DNA of 24,378 nt. It comes from a virus. Below, in pieces: positions 7,352 through 15,515 of this stretch. Numbering within the stretch: position 1 is the first letter of the stretch; the number at the start of each line of letters is the position of its first letter. Under the pieces are notes generated by a model. It saw only the letters and a list, made by a program, of their open reading frames with translations, searched no databases and was not told the origin of the DNA. Position numbers and translations under genes: made by a program. The stretch is taken from positions 1 through 24,378 of the IMG/VR virus record IMGVR_UViG_3300039050_000033. The stretch is one strand, 5' to 3'.

Positions 7352-10300
7352 CAGATATTAAACGTATTATTAGAGGTGCAAAAGGTGGGAATCCATCCCC
7401 TCCAAAACCCACTAGAGAACCTGATACTCTTCACAGTAGACAGTATGCAACTTTTTTAGATTTAATATCAGAAGGAGAAATAGAAGGTTTTGCTACTGCA
7501 TCTAAAGAAGGCAGAACAAAAGGTACAACTGCATATAATAATGCTGCATTGAAAGATGTATTTTTGAATGATACTCCTGTTATTAGAGCTTCAGCAGATT
7601 CTACTGATATTCAAGATGTAGATAGAAATTTTCAAAATGTAACTTTTAATCCTAGATTTGGTACTGATAGTCAAACTCCTATACCAAATATAGATAGTAG
7701 TGTATCTACAACAAATGTCGGTGTAACAGTAACAAAAGCTACTCCAGTAACTAGACAGATTACAAATACAAATGTTGATAAGGTAAGAGTATCTGTTACT
7801 TTCCCTCAACTACAGAAAGCAACTGATGATGGAGATTTGCTTGGCAGTGAAGTTACTTTATCTATAGCTGTTCAATATAATTCTGGTGGTTTTACAACTG
7901 TTATAACTGACACAATAAAAGGTAGAAGTGGAGATGCGTACCAAAGAGATTATGGTATAGAACTTACAGGTGCATTTCCAGTAGACATTAGAGTAAGTAG
8001 AGTCACAGATGATGCTACAGACACTAATTTACAAGATACTTTTCAGTGGACAAGTTTTGGCGAAATAATTGAAGAATCTCGTAATTATAACAACAGTGCT
8101 TATACTGCTTTGCGTTTGGATTCAATGCAGTTCAGTTCGATTCCTGATAGAAAATTTAGGATAAGAGGAATTAAAGTAAGAATACCAGGTGCAGGTGCAT
8201 CTAGCTCTGGCACTCCTACTGTTGACAGTACGACAGGTAGAATAGTGTATCCAGACGGATATATTTTTAACGGAGTTATGGGAGCAGCTACATGGTGTTC
8301 ATGTCCTGCGATGATTCTGCTTGATCTCTTAACCACAAGTAGATATGGATTTGGAGATCACATAACAGATAGTTCTCTTGATCTTTTTAGTTTTGTAAAT
8401 GCAAGTAAGTTTGCTAATACTCTTGTTGATGATGGTGCTGGAGGACAGGAAGCTAGATTTAGTTGCAATGTAAATATACAAAGTCCTAAAGAAGCCTTTG
8501 ACTTAATAAATGAATTAGCAGGTGTTATGAGGTGTATGCCAATATGGTCTGCTGGTTCAATAACAATTACACAAGATAAACCTAGAGATCCAAGTTATTT
8601 ATTTAGTCTCTCAAATGTAACCGAAGAGGGTTTTTCATATTCTGGTAGCAGCTTAAAAACAAGACATAGTGTTGTATCTGTTTCATATTTCAATATGGAT
8701 AGCCAAGAAGTTGATTTTGAAGTGCATGAAGATACAGATTTGATAGCAAAAATAGGCACAGTTATTAAAAAAGTCAAAGCATTTGCTTGTACTTCAAGAG
8801 GTCAAGCCAGAAGATTAGCAAAGGCTATTGTATTTGCTGAAAATAATGAATCAGAAATTGTTACTTTTGCAACATCTATTGACGCTGGTGCGGTTGTAAG
8901 ACCTGGTGCAATTATTGAAATTCAAGATCCAGTAAGAGCAGGAGTAAGAAGAGGAGGAAGATTATCTGCTGTTACTTCTACTACTGTTGTTACTGTTGAT
9001 GATACTTCTGCTACTGATTTAGCTGTAGATGCTAGTGGTAATCCTGTTGGAGATGCAACATTAGCTGTAATTTTACCCGATGGTACTTTTGAAAGTAAGT
9101 CAATCTCATCTGTCTCAGGTGGCACTATCACTGTAAGTTCTGCTTTTTCTCAAACTCCTAATGTAAATACAAACTTTCTTATATCAAACGTAACTACTCA
9201 ATCTCAGTTATTCAGAGTAATAACAGTAGAAGAAAATGATGGGATAAATTATGCAATCACAGCCTTATCTTATGTCGAAGGTAAATATGCTTTTATTGAA
9301 GATGGAGAAGCATTACCAGCTAGAGTTGTTTCTAAATTAAATGAACCAGCTAACCCTCCTTCTAACGTTACTGCTGTTGAAAGAATATTTCCTATTAATA
9401 ATCAGGCTGTATCAAAGATTATTATTAGTTGGCAACCAATAGTCGGTGTTACTGAATATCAGGTTAATTACAGATTTGGCAATGATAATTTTATTAGTGA
9501 AAAAGTAGCTAGACCTGACTTTGAAATAGTGAACAGTAGAAAAGGAACTTATACGATTCAAGTATTTTCTTATAATGTTCAAAACGTAATATCAGCTAGT
9601 TCAAGTAATTTAACTTTTGAAGCTGTTGGTAAGACAGCAGTTCCACAAGATGTTACAGGGTTATTAGTTGAGCCAGTATCAGATCAGTTTATAAGACTAC
9701 GTTTTGATAAGGCTACAGATATTGACGTTACGCATGGTGGAAACGTGGTTGTCAGACATAGTAACCTTACAGATGGAACGGGAACATTTACTAATTCAGT
9801 TGATATCATTCCTGCTTTACCAGGAAACGTATCTGAGACATTAGTACCAGCAGTAGATGGAGAGTATATTCTTAAATTCAGAGATGATGGTGGCAGACTA
9901 AGTTCTGGAGAAACTTCCGTTGTTGTAACAACTCCTGATCCTGTACCTAAGTTACTTGTATTAGCAGATAGAGAAGATACTGATGCGACTCCTTTTGCTG
10001 GAGATAAAGTTGATTGTTTCTTTTCTGATGATGTAAACGGACTTGTTCTTGGATCGTTAGAAACATTAGATAGTGTAACTGATTTTGATACTATCGCTGA
10101 CTTTGACTTTCTTGGTGCTGTTGATATTACTGGAGGTCATTATGATTTCGCTTCTAAATTGGATTTAGGTGGCAAGCAACCACTAAGATTAAAACGTCAT
10201 TTTGTTACACAGGGTTTTTATCCAAATGATCTAATTGATAAAAGATCAGGAAACATTGATACCTGGACAGATTTTGATGGTGCTACTGCCTTTGACGTAA

Positions 10301-10974
10301 ATGCAAAACTATTGGTGGCAACAACTGACAGTGATCCAGCTACATCTGATTCGGCAACTTATACCCAATCTGGAACGACAATAACAGTAACAAAATCTAG
10401 TCATGGATTCAGTGCTGGTACTTTTGTCGATATTGATTTTACAAGTGGTGGTGCAACTGATGGATATTTTGAGGTTCAATCCGTTCCAAGTAGCAGTACA
10501 TTTACTGTTACTGCATCATCCAGTGCAACAATATCAAGTAGCAACTGTAATATTGGAGCAGGATTTACTAAATTCAACACCCTTGCCAATGGAACATTCA
10601 TTGGTCGAGGATTTAGGTTTAGATGTCAAATGGACTCAGATGACCCTGCACAATCTATAGAAGTGGATCAACTTGGTTACACAGCAGAACTTGATAGTAG
10701 AACTGAAACTGTAAATACTGCAATAGCATCTGGTACGTCAAGTAAAGCAGTTACGTTCCAACACGCTTTCTTTACAGGAACATCTGAACTTGGAGGATCT
10801 ACTTCTGCTTATCTGCCTAATATTGGAATCACCATAGAAAATGCACAATCAGGCGATTTCTTTGTTTTGTCTAGTATTTCTGGAACGGGTTTTACTATTG
10901 ATATAAAGAATGGCTCTAGTTTTGTTAATAGAAATTTCAAATATGCTGCAACGGGATTTGGGCGTGGTAGTTAA
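7348..10974 (+). CDS. J: tail tip attachment protein J (central fibre)
   Basis: This 1208-residue baseplate hub and receptor-binding protein is of the lambda gpJ family. The first 600 residues hold the conserved hub: DTLHSRQYATFLDLISEGEI near the start, ALKDVFLNDTPV, the LLDLLTTSRYGFGDHI motif around residues 326-341, and a GQARRLAKAIVFAE stretch. Two fibronectin-III-like domains follow (about 670-850; PPSNVTAVERIF and FDKATDIDVTHGG). The C-terminal 300 residues diverge and include the beta module also found in gpM (1004-1069). By analogy with lambda, host specificity lies in this distal part. Start overlaps gpI as ATGA. Only a 42-bp gap with a possible promoter separates it from the side-fibre gene. 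Confidence 0.88.
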   Translation: MTDIKRIIRGAKGGNPSPPKPTREPDTLHSRQYATFLDLISEGEIEGFATASKEGRTKGTTAYNNAALKDVFLNDTPVIRASADSTDIQDVDRNFQNVTFNPRFGTDSQTPIPNIDSSVSTTNVGVTVTKATPVTRQITNTNVDKVRVSVTFPQLQKATDDGDLLGSEVTLSIAVQYNSGGFTTVITDTIKGRSGDAYQRDYGIELTGAFPVDIRVSRVTDDATDTNLQDTFQWTSFGEIIEESRNYNNSAYTALRLDSMQFSSIPDRKFRIRGIKVRIPGAGASSSGTPTVDSTTGRIVYPDGYIFNGVMGAATWCSCPAMILLDLLTTSRYGFGDHITDSSLDLFSFVNASKFANTLVDDGAGGQEARFSCNVNIQSPKEAFDLINELAGVMRCMPIWSAGSITITQDKPRDPSYLFSLSNVTEEGFSYSGSSLKTRHSVVSVSYFNMDSQEVDFEVHEDTDLIAKIGTVIKKVKAFACTSRGQARRLAKAIVFAENNESEIVTFATSIDAGAVVRPGAIIEIQDPVRAGVRRGGRLSAVTSTTVVTVDDTSATDLAVDASGNPVGDATLAVILPDGTFESKSISSVSGGTITVSSAFSQTPNVNTNFLISNVTTQSQLFRVITVEENDGINYAITALSYVEGKYAFIEDGEALPARVVSKLNEPANPPSNVTAVERIFPINNQAVSKIIISWQPIVGVTEYQVNYRFGNDNFISEKVARPDFEIVNSRKGTYTIQVFSYNVQNVISASSSNLTFEAVGKTAVPQDVTGLLVEPVSDQFIRLRFDKATDIDVTHGGNVVVRHSNLTDGTGTFTNSVDIIPALPGNVSETLVPAVDGEYILKFRDDGGRLSSGETSVVVTTPDPVPKLLVLADREDTDATPFAGDKVDCFFSDDVNGLVLGSLETLDSVTDFDTIADFDFLGAVDITGGHYDFASKLDLGGKQPLRLKRHFVTQGFYPNDLIDKRSGNIDTWTDFDGATAFDVNAKLLVATTDSDPATSDSATYTQSGTTITVTKSSHGFSAGTFVDIDFTSGGATDGYFEVQSVPSSSTFTVTASSSATISSSNCNIGAGFTKFNTLANGTFIGRGFRFRCQMDSDDPAQSIEVDQLGYTAELDSRTETVNTAIASGTSSKAVTFQHAFFTGTSELGGSTSAYLPNIGITIENAQSGDFFVLSSISGTGFTIDIKNGSSFVNRNFKYAATGFGRGS
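10357..10554 (+). repeat. beta module shared with gpM, copy in gpJ
   Basis: Codons 1004-1069 of gpJ form a 66-residue Ser/Thr-rich module beginning TYTQSGTTITV. It aligns end to end with residues 89-153 of gpM. It lies in the variable distal part of gpJ, whereas in gpM it interrupts a conserved fold. Confidence 0.8.
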
Positions 10975-11016
10975 TTTTAAAGTAGGATATACTTAGATAA
11001 AAAATTGGATTAGACA
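10975..11016 (+). promoter_or_regulatory. possible promoter for the side-fibre gene
   Basis: This 42-base AT-rich gap holds TATACT at 10988-10993, 23 bases before the fibre ATG. The same -10-like hexamer lies upstream of the chaperone and ERF genes. No good -35 is visible at the usual distance, so this is weak. Confidence 0.3.
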
Positions 11017-13920
11017 ATGAGCCAGCACGATATGATAATTGATAACTCCACGGGAGCCAACGTGAGAGCAGACATCAATAATGCACTAGGAGCAATAGCA
11101 ACAAATAATTCAGGATCTTCAGCACCATCTACAAACTACGCTAGTCAATATTTTGCAAATACTAATACTAGTATGATGCAGCTTAGAAATACTGCTAACA
11201 ATGCTCATATAAATTTATTTAGTCTTGCTGGCGCACCTGCTTTTCCATTAGATGGAACAATTAATAGTATAAATATAGGAAAAGGAGCAAACTCTGTTGC
11301 TGGTAACACTGTTTTTGGAGAAAGTGCTTTAGATGCTTCTGTTACTGGTGGACTTAACACGGCTATAGGAAAAAATTCCTTATCAGCTTTAACTAGTGGA
11401 ATAAAAAACACTGCGGTAGGCCATGATTCTTTATTGTTAAACACTACTGGTACATTGAATGTAGCTATAGGTCAAGCTACTTTAGATGCTAACACTAGTG
11501 GGTCACAGAATACTGCCTGTGGAGAGGGAGCTTTGTCAGAAAATACTACCGCTAATAATAATACAGCTGTAGGATATCAAGCTTTAGAAGAAAATACAAC
11601 TGGTGCAAATAATGTAGCCGTTGGTTCTAGAGCCTTAGATGCGAACACTACAGGAGGTTCAAACACAGTTGTCGGAGATCAAGCTTTAAGTGAAAATTCA
11701 ACAGGAGGGTCTAATACAGCAGTTGGACAAGGTGCTTTATATGCAAATACAACAGCTTCTAACAATACAGCTGTAGGTAAAGATGCATTAGTAGCAAACA
11801 CAACTGGTGCTGGTAACGTTGCTGTTGGATATCGTGCCGCAGATTCAAATACTACAGGAACAAGACTTGTTGCGATTGGTCTTGATGCACTAGCTACAAG
11901 CACTACTGCAAATGATAATACTGCTGTTGGTTATAATTGCTTGAACGCAAATACTTCTGGGACTAATAATACAAGCATTGGTGGGTATTCTTTAGATGCT
12001 AATACTACAGGATCTCAAAACTCTGCTCTAGGTATTGGTGCTTTAGGTAATAACACAACTGCTGATGACAATACTGGACTCGGTTTTTCTGCTTTACATA
12101 TAAATACCACTGGAACATCCAACGTAGCCGTAGGTGCTTATGCCTTAAGAAATAACACAACTGCGTCTGATAACGTAGCTTTAGGAAAAAATGCGTTATA
12201 TACAAACACAACTGGTTCTTCAAACACAGCGTTAGGCTCTGTATGTCTAGATGAGAATACGACAGGAAGTAATAATACTGCTATAGGTAGGTCAACTTTA
12301 GGAGAGAATACTACTGCAAGTGATAATACTGGAGTTGGTTACAACGCATTAGGAGCAAACACAACTGGAGCATCAAATGATGCTGTAGGAGCTAATGCTT
12401 TAGATGCTAATACAACAGGCAGTAACAATGCTTCTTTTGGATCTCATTCATTAGGTGCAAATACAACAGGATCTTCAAACACTGCGGTTGGAAAACAAGC
12501 ACTTCATAACAACACAACTGCTGATAATAATGTTGCTGTTGGTAAAGATTCTTTATTTACTAATAATACAGGAGCTAATAATATAGCTGTAGGAACATCG
12601 GCTTTATATTCAAACACAACTGCGTCTGATAACGTAGCTTTAGGAAAAAATGCCTTATATACAAACACAACTGGATCTCAAAATACTGCTTTAGGTTCGC
12701 TTGCCTTAAGATATACGACCACAGGTACTCATAATGTTGGTATTGGTTATCTTGCTTTAGATGCCAACACAACTGGAGGAAGTAATGTAGCAGTTGGCTC
12801 TAGAGCCTTAGATGCAAACACAACGGCAAGTAATAATGTAGCTTTAGGTTATGAAGCATTAACAGCAAACACAACTGGAGGTAATAATGTAGCATTAGGT
12901 ACTTTTGTTTTAGATGCTAATACTACGGCTAGTGATAATGTAGGAGTTGGACATAATGCCTTAACTACAAACACAACTGGAACATATAATGTAGCAATAG
13001 GTTCAGCGTGTTTAGATGCTAATACCACTGCTGATCATAATACTGGGGTAGGATATGCAGCTTTAGGAGCAAACACGACAGGAGAAAAAAATACTGCGGT
13101 GGGTAAGGACTCTTTATTATTAAACACCACTGGCACATTGAATGTAGCTGTAGGTCAAGCCGCTATGGATGCTAATACAACAGGTTCACAAAACACTGCT
13201 TGTGGAGAGGGGGCTTTATCAGAAAATACTACTGCAAATGACAATACTGCGGTAGGCTATCACTCCCTAGAAGTAAACACAACTGGAACGCAAAACACAG
13301 CTGTAGGTAAAGATGCTTTAGATGCTTGTACAACAGGTAGTTCAAATGCAGCGTTTGGTTTTGAAGCTGGCACTGCGGTAACTACAGGGTCTGATAATAC
13401 AATGATCGGCCAAGAAGCTGGACAGGATATAACAACAGGAGGTAATAATGTAGTAATTGGACATGACGCTGGCAGATCCAATTCACCTTCTGGAAGTTTA
13501 ACTACAGACAACAATGTTGTGTGTTTAGGAAATAATGATATTACAAGTTTCTATTGCAAAATTTCTACAATACAAACTTCTGACATAAGAGATAAAACTG
13601 ATATTAATGACTTTACATATGGACTTTCATGGGTTGAAAAGCTACGCCCTGTGACTTACAAATGGGATATGAGATCAAAATATGAAGATGGTGTACCTAA
13701 TGGAAGTAAAAAGGAAGAAAAATTACATCTTGGATTTATTGCACAAGAAGAATTAGAAATAGAAAAAGAGCATGGTTTTGCAAATGATAAAAACGATATG
13801 CTTCTTGTTAATAAAAATGCTGATGGAAATTATGGTATGCATTATGACCGACTTGTACCAATTCTTGTTAATGCTATAAAAGAGCTATCCGTAAAAGTCA
13901 CAGCCCTCGAAGCAGGGTAA
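11017..13920 (+). CDS. repeat side fibre with self-cleaving S74 chaperone domain
   Basis: This is a 967-residue trimeric fibre or adhesin. Residues 1-99 are a non-repeated N-terminus, presumably the attachment end. Residues 100-813 are 42 consecutive 17-residue repeats of the form VGxxALxxNTTGxxNTA, with no insertion or deletion, suggesting a beta-helix or YadA-head-like stalk. Residues about 850-967 are an intramolecular chaperone of the peptidase S74 family, with the Ser855-Asp856 dyad in TSDIRDKTDI, then LRPVTYKWD, LGFIAQEE and a C-terminal LVNAIKEL coiled coil. In that family the domain guides trimerisation and then cleaves itself off at the serine. It follows gpJ directly. Host range is likely to depend on this gene as well as on gpJ. 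Confidence 0.85.
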   Translation: MSQHDMIIDNSTGANVRADINNALGAIATNNSGSSAPSTNYASQYFANTNTSMMQLRNTANNAHINLFSLAGAPAFPLDGTINSINIGKGANSVAGNTVFGESALDASVTGGLNTAIGKNSLSALTSGIKNTAVGHDSLLLNTTGTLNVAIGQATLDANTSGSQNTACGEGALSENTTANNNTAVGYQALEENTTGANNVAVGSRALDANTTGGSNTVVGDQALSENSTGGSNTAVGQGALYANTTASNNTAVGKDALVANTTGAGNVAVGYRAADSNTTGTRLVAIGLDALATSTTANDNTAVGYNCLNANTSGTNNTSIGGYSLDANTTGSQNSALGIGALGNNTTADDNTGLGFSALHINTTGTSNVAVGAYALRNNTTASDNVALGKNALYTNTTGSSNTALGSVCLDENTTGSNNTAIGRSTLGENTTASDNTGVGYNALGANTTGASNDAVGANALDANTTGSNNASFGSHSLGANTTGSSNTAVGKQALHNNTTADNNVAVGKDSLFTNNTGANNIAVGTSALYSNTTASDNVALGKNALYTNTTGSQNTALGSLALRYTTTGTHNVGIGYLALDANTTGGSNVAVGSRALDANTTASNNVALGYEALTANTTGGNNVALGTFVLDANTTASDNVGVGHNALTTNTTGTYNVAIGSACLDANTTADHNTGVGYAALGANTTGEKNTAVGKDSLLLNTTGTLNVAVGQAAMDANTTGSQNTACGEGALSENTTANDNTAVGYHSLEVNTTGTQNTAVGKDALDACTTGSSNAAFGFEAGTAVTTGSDNTMIGQEAGQDITTGGNNVVIGHDAGRSNSPSGSLTTDNNVVCLGNNDITSFYCKISTIQTSDIRDKTDINDFTYGLSWVEKLRPVTYKWDMRSKYEDGVPNGSKKEEKLHLGFIAQEELEIEKEHGFANDKNDMLLVNKNADGNYGMHYDRLVPILVNAIKELSVKVTALEAG
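11314..13455 (+). repeat. 42 tandem 51-bp (17-residue) repeats in the fibre gene
   Basis: Every unit is exactly 51 bp, starting from FGESALDASVTGG. Units differ mostly at two variable pairs and at synonymous sites. Units 3-6 (from about 11404) and 36-39 (from about 13087) are near-copies 33 units apart. Units 17-18 and 26-27 are near-copies 9 units apart and share a nearly identical DNA run from 12154 and 12613. Confidence 0.9.
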
Positions 13921-13945
13921 ACTGTAAACAACTACTTTTTTTATC

Positions 13946-14194
13946 ATGGAAGAAAGAACCGCAGATGAAATCGCAGCAATCTTCTCTGCTGCTGGTGATA
14001 GCGTTACTGTAATAGGTATTGCTCAAACATCAGATGAAACTGATGATGAGTACAAAGACAGGATCAAGCGTAATGTAGAGCATCTTGAAATTATCAAAGC
14101 CTACAAAAAAGTAGATGAAGAAACTTCTATTTGGACATCAGAAGATTTTACAGCTATTGATAAAGCTATCACTGATGGTAAAAAACTCTATTAA
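13946..14194 (+). CDS. hypothetical acidic 82-residue protein
   Basis: I do not recognise this protein. It is acidic and helical, rich in D, E, K and T, without a signal peptide or membrane segment; its start MEERTADEIAAIF suggests a small soluble protein. It is preceded by a T-rich run and lies 25 bases after the fibre stop. Three bases separate it from the next gene, so the two are probably co-transcribed. Its place directly after an S74 fibre would fit a fibre-assembly helper or adaptor, but nothing in the sequence shows this. Confidence 0.65.
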   Translation: MEERTADEIAAIFSAAGDSVTVIGIAQTSDETDDEYKDRIKRNVEHLEIIKAYKKVDEETSIWTSEDFTAIDKAITDGKKLY

Positions 14195-14197
14195 ATT

Positions 14198-14389
14198 ATG
14201 AATTTACAAGAAAGATTACAACAACTTGCTGTTGAAAGGCAAAACCTTATTGTTGCTTTGCATGAAGTTAACGGTGCGATGAAGATTTTGGAACAGCAGA
14301 TTCTTGAGATTCAAGAGACATCCGAAGCAAACCAGCCATCAGATACAGAGGCATCAACCCCACAAGAAGCAACAGCACCATCAGAGTAA
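14198..14389 (+). CDS. hypothetical 63-residue coiled-coil protein
   Basis: Residues 1-42 form a continuous amphipathic helix with heptad-like spacing (LQERLQQLAVERQNLIVALH), which predicts a coiled coil. The last 20 residues are a disordered tail rich in S, T, E, P and A. There is no cysteine, signal or membrane segment. It follows the acidic 82-residue gene by 3 bases. Its function is unknown; similar short coiled-coil proteins are common between tail fibre and lysis genes of marine phages, from memory. Confidence 0.6.
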   Translation: MNLQERLQQLAVERQNLIVALHEVNGAMKILEQQILEIQETSEANQPSDTEASTPQEATAPSE

Positions 14390-14410
14390 GTGGTGCTACC
14401 ATTTTATTAA
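14374..14410 (+). terminator. possible weak terminator hairpin
   Basis: A perfect 7-bp stem (AGCACCA at 14374-14380 with TGGTGCT at 14391-14397) spans the stop codon of the coiled-coil gene. It is followed a few bases later by ATTTTATT. The T-run is short and offset, so termination would be partial. Confidence 0.35.
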
Positions 14411-14426
14411 GTAATTCTTTGACCAT

Positions 14427-14660
14427 ATGTTTCAAAAAATCGCAAACATTTTAAGTATTGTCTCATTTGTAATGGTAACTTCTGTTATTGGTGGAGGGTA
14501 CTTTGGTTACAAGTATGTAACTTCAGAACAATTCCAGACAAAGATGATGAATAAAGTTCTTGGTAGTGTACAAGAAATGATGCCTAAAGTATTAGAAAAA
14601 GGATTACCTAAAGTTACTGGTCCATCAATGCCTGTACCAAAAGGTTTACCTAAATTATGA
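14427..14660 (+). CDS. small membrane protein, 77 residues
   Basis: One clear N-terminal membrane segment (about residues 7-32, ILSIVSFVMVTSVIGGGYFG) is followed by a basic helix and a proline/lysine-rich tail with a repeated 'P-K-G-L-P-K' feature. It resembles neither a classic holin with several segments nor a spanin with a lipobox. A role in the membrane is clear from the sequence; holin-like, antiholin or spanin-like functions are possible but not shown. Its stop overlaps the zinc-ribbon gene as ATGA, so the two are translated together. Confidence 0.6.
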   Translation: MFQKIANILSIVSFVMVTSVIGGGYFGYKYVTSEQFQTKMMNKVLGSVQEMMPKVLEKGLPKVTGPSMPVPKGLPKL

Positions 14661-14818
14661 ACTGTTATTGGTGCGGTACAGAGTTAATCATAGGTGGCGA
14701 TATTGATATTGAAGAGGATATGAATGGTTATCCTGAGTTTTCGGTGATGACTAATTTGTCTTGTCCTAAATGCTTCTCAGAGGTAGAGGTATTAAAGAAA
14801 CGAGATGCCTACGATTGA
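14657..14818 (+). CDS. zinc-ribbon protein, 53 residues
   Basis: This short gene has an ATGA overlap at its start and a 14-base overlap with the next gene. It encodes CYWC (residues 3-6) and CPKC (36-39) separated by 29 acidic residues. Two CxxC knuckles at this spacing make a zinc ribbon. Such tiny proteins may bind a nucleic acid or a partner protein, but no specific role can be read. The even spacing of cysteines and both coupled junctions support a real gene despite its small size. Confidence 0.65.
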   Translation: MNCYWCGTELIIGGDIDIEEDMNGYPEFSVMTNLSCPKCFSEVEVLKKRDAYD

Positions 14819-15449
14819 AATACCTGACATAAGTATTCCTGAGATTTACATTCCAGACGTTCCAGAAATATATACTCCTCATTACATAACTATTACTGAG
14901 CCACCTGATATTGATGTTCCTGGTTGTACCTATCAGCATCGTGATATAAAAAATACTGGTAATCGTAATTTATTATTGGAAGATCCTAATGGTGTATATA
15001 CAACGTGTGATTTTCCGTTTCCTGGTTTTGTACCTCTTGACTATACACCTGAGAATCTTGTCATTACAGAAGAACCGCTTGTCAATAATGAACCACCGCC
15101 CTTACCAGAATCAAAGCAACCAGAAATACCAGAAATTAAAAAAGATAAAGATATTGAATTAGAACCTTGTCCTAGTAAGAAAGATCAGAGGGTTGGAGAT
15201 TTTCGTAACGAAAAACGATTGGAACGTGTTATCCGGCATGAAAGAGGGCAAGATGGGATTGAATGTATAACTTTGTATGAAGACGTACCTTTTGTGGATC
15301 AATACATCCCAGAACTTAGTACTATTGTCTCTACTGCTGTTATCGGTCTTGTGGCTGCGAGTTCTCCTCTTATTCTTAATATAATAAAACCAGCTATTAA
15401 AAATATATTTAAGAAATTAACTACTAAGAAAAAAGATAAGGTAAAATAA
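14805..15449 (+). CDS. proline-rich protein with C-terminal membrane anchor
   Basis: This is a 214-residue protein of unknown function. The first 40 residues are a strict 'IP-E/D-I' array (PTIEIPDISIPEIYIPDVPE), giving an extended, acidic, proline-spaced strand. Residues 40-125 hold two cysteines and another proline-rich stretch (PPPLPESKQPEIPEI). A charged region with 'RNEKRLERVIRHERGQDGIE' follows. One hydrophobic segment (about 173-197, IVSTAVIGLVAASSPLILNI) is then followed by a lysine-rich end. There is no N-terminal signal, so the topology is probably C-tail anchored. It is the last rightward gene before the leftward secreted-protein block and may work with it, but that is inference. 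Confidence 0.65.
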   Translation: MPTIEIPDISIPEIYIPDVPEIYTPHYITITEPPDIDVPGCTYQHRDIKNTGNRNLLLEDPNGVYTTCDFPFPGFVPLDYTPENLVITEEPLVNNEPPPLPESKQPEIPEIKKDKDIELEPCPSKKDQRVGDFRNEKRLERVIRHERGQDGIECITLYEDVPFVDQYIPELSTIVSTAVIGLVAASSPLILNIIKPAIKNIFKKLTTKKKDKVK

Positions 15450-15454
15450 TAAAA

Positions 15455-15515
15455 CCCTATTCTCCAAGGCAATGGATAGGGCGTCTAGGTAGACAAGTCT
15501 AACCTGCTTGTCTAC
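15455..15515. terminator. hairpin pair between converging operons
   Basis: CCCTAT (15455-15460) pairs with ATAGGG (15476-15481). A perfect 9-bp stem, GTAGACAAG with CTTGTCTAC, lies at 15489-15497 and 15507-15515. The second stem contains the stop codon of the leftward gene. No long T-run follows on either strand, so it may be a bidirectional, partial terminator. Confidence 0.5.

Noticed and set aside
11314-13455. CRISPR-like or non-coding tandem repeat array
   Set aside because: The 51-bp unit is a multiple of three, lies in frame within one long gene and varies mainly at synonymous and surface positions.
11205-13514. Several long leftward open frames under the fibre repeats
   Set aside because: They are antisense by-products of the 51-bp repeat. 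Their residues follow the repeat pattern and they have no start signals.
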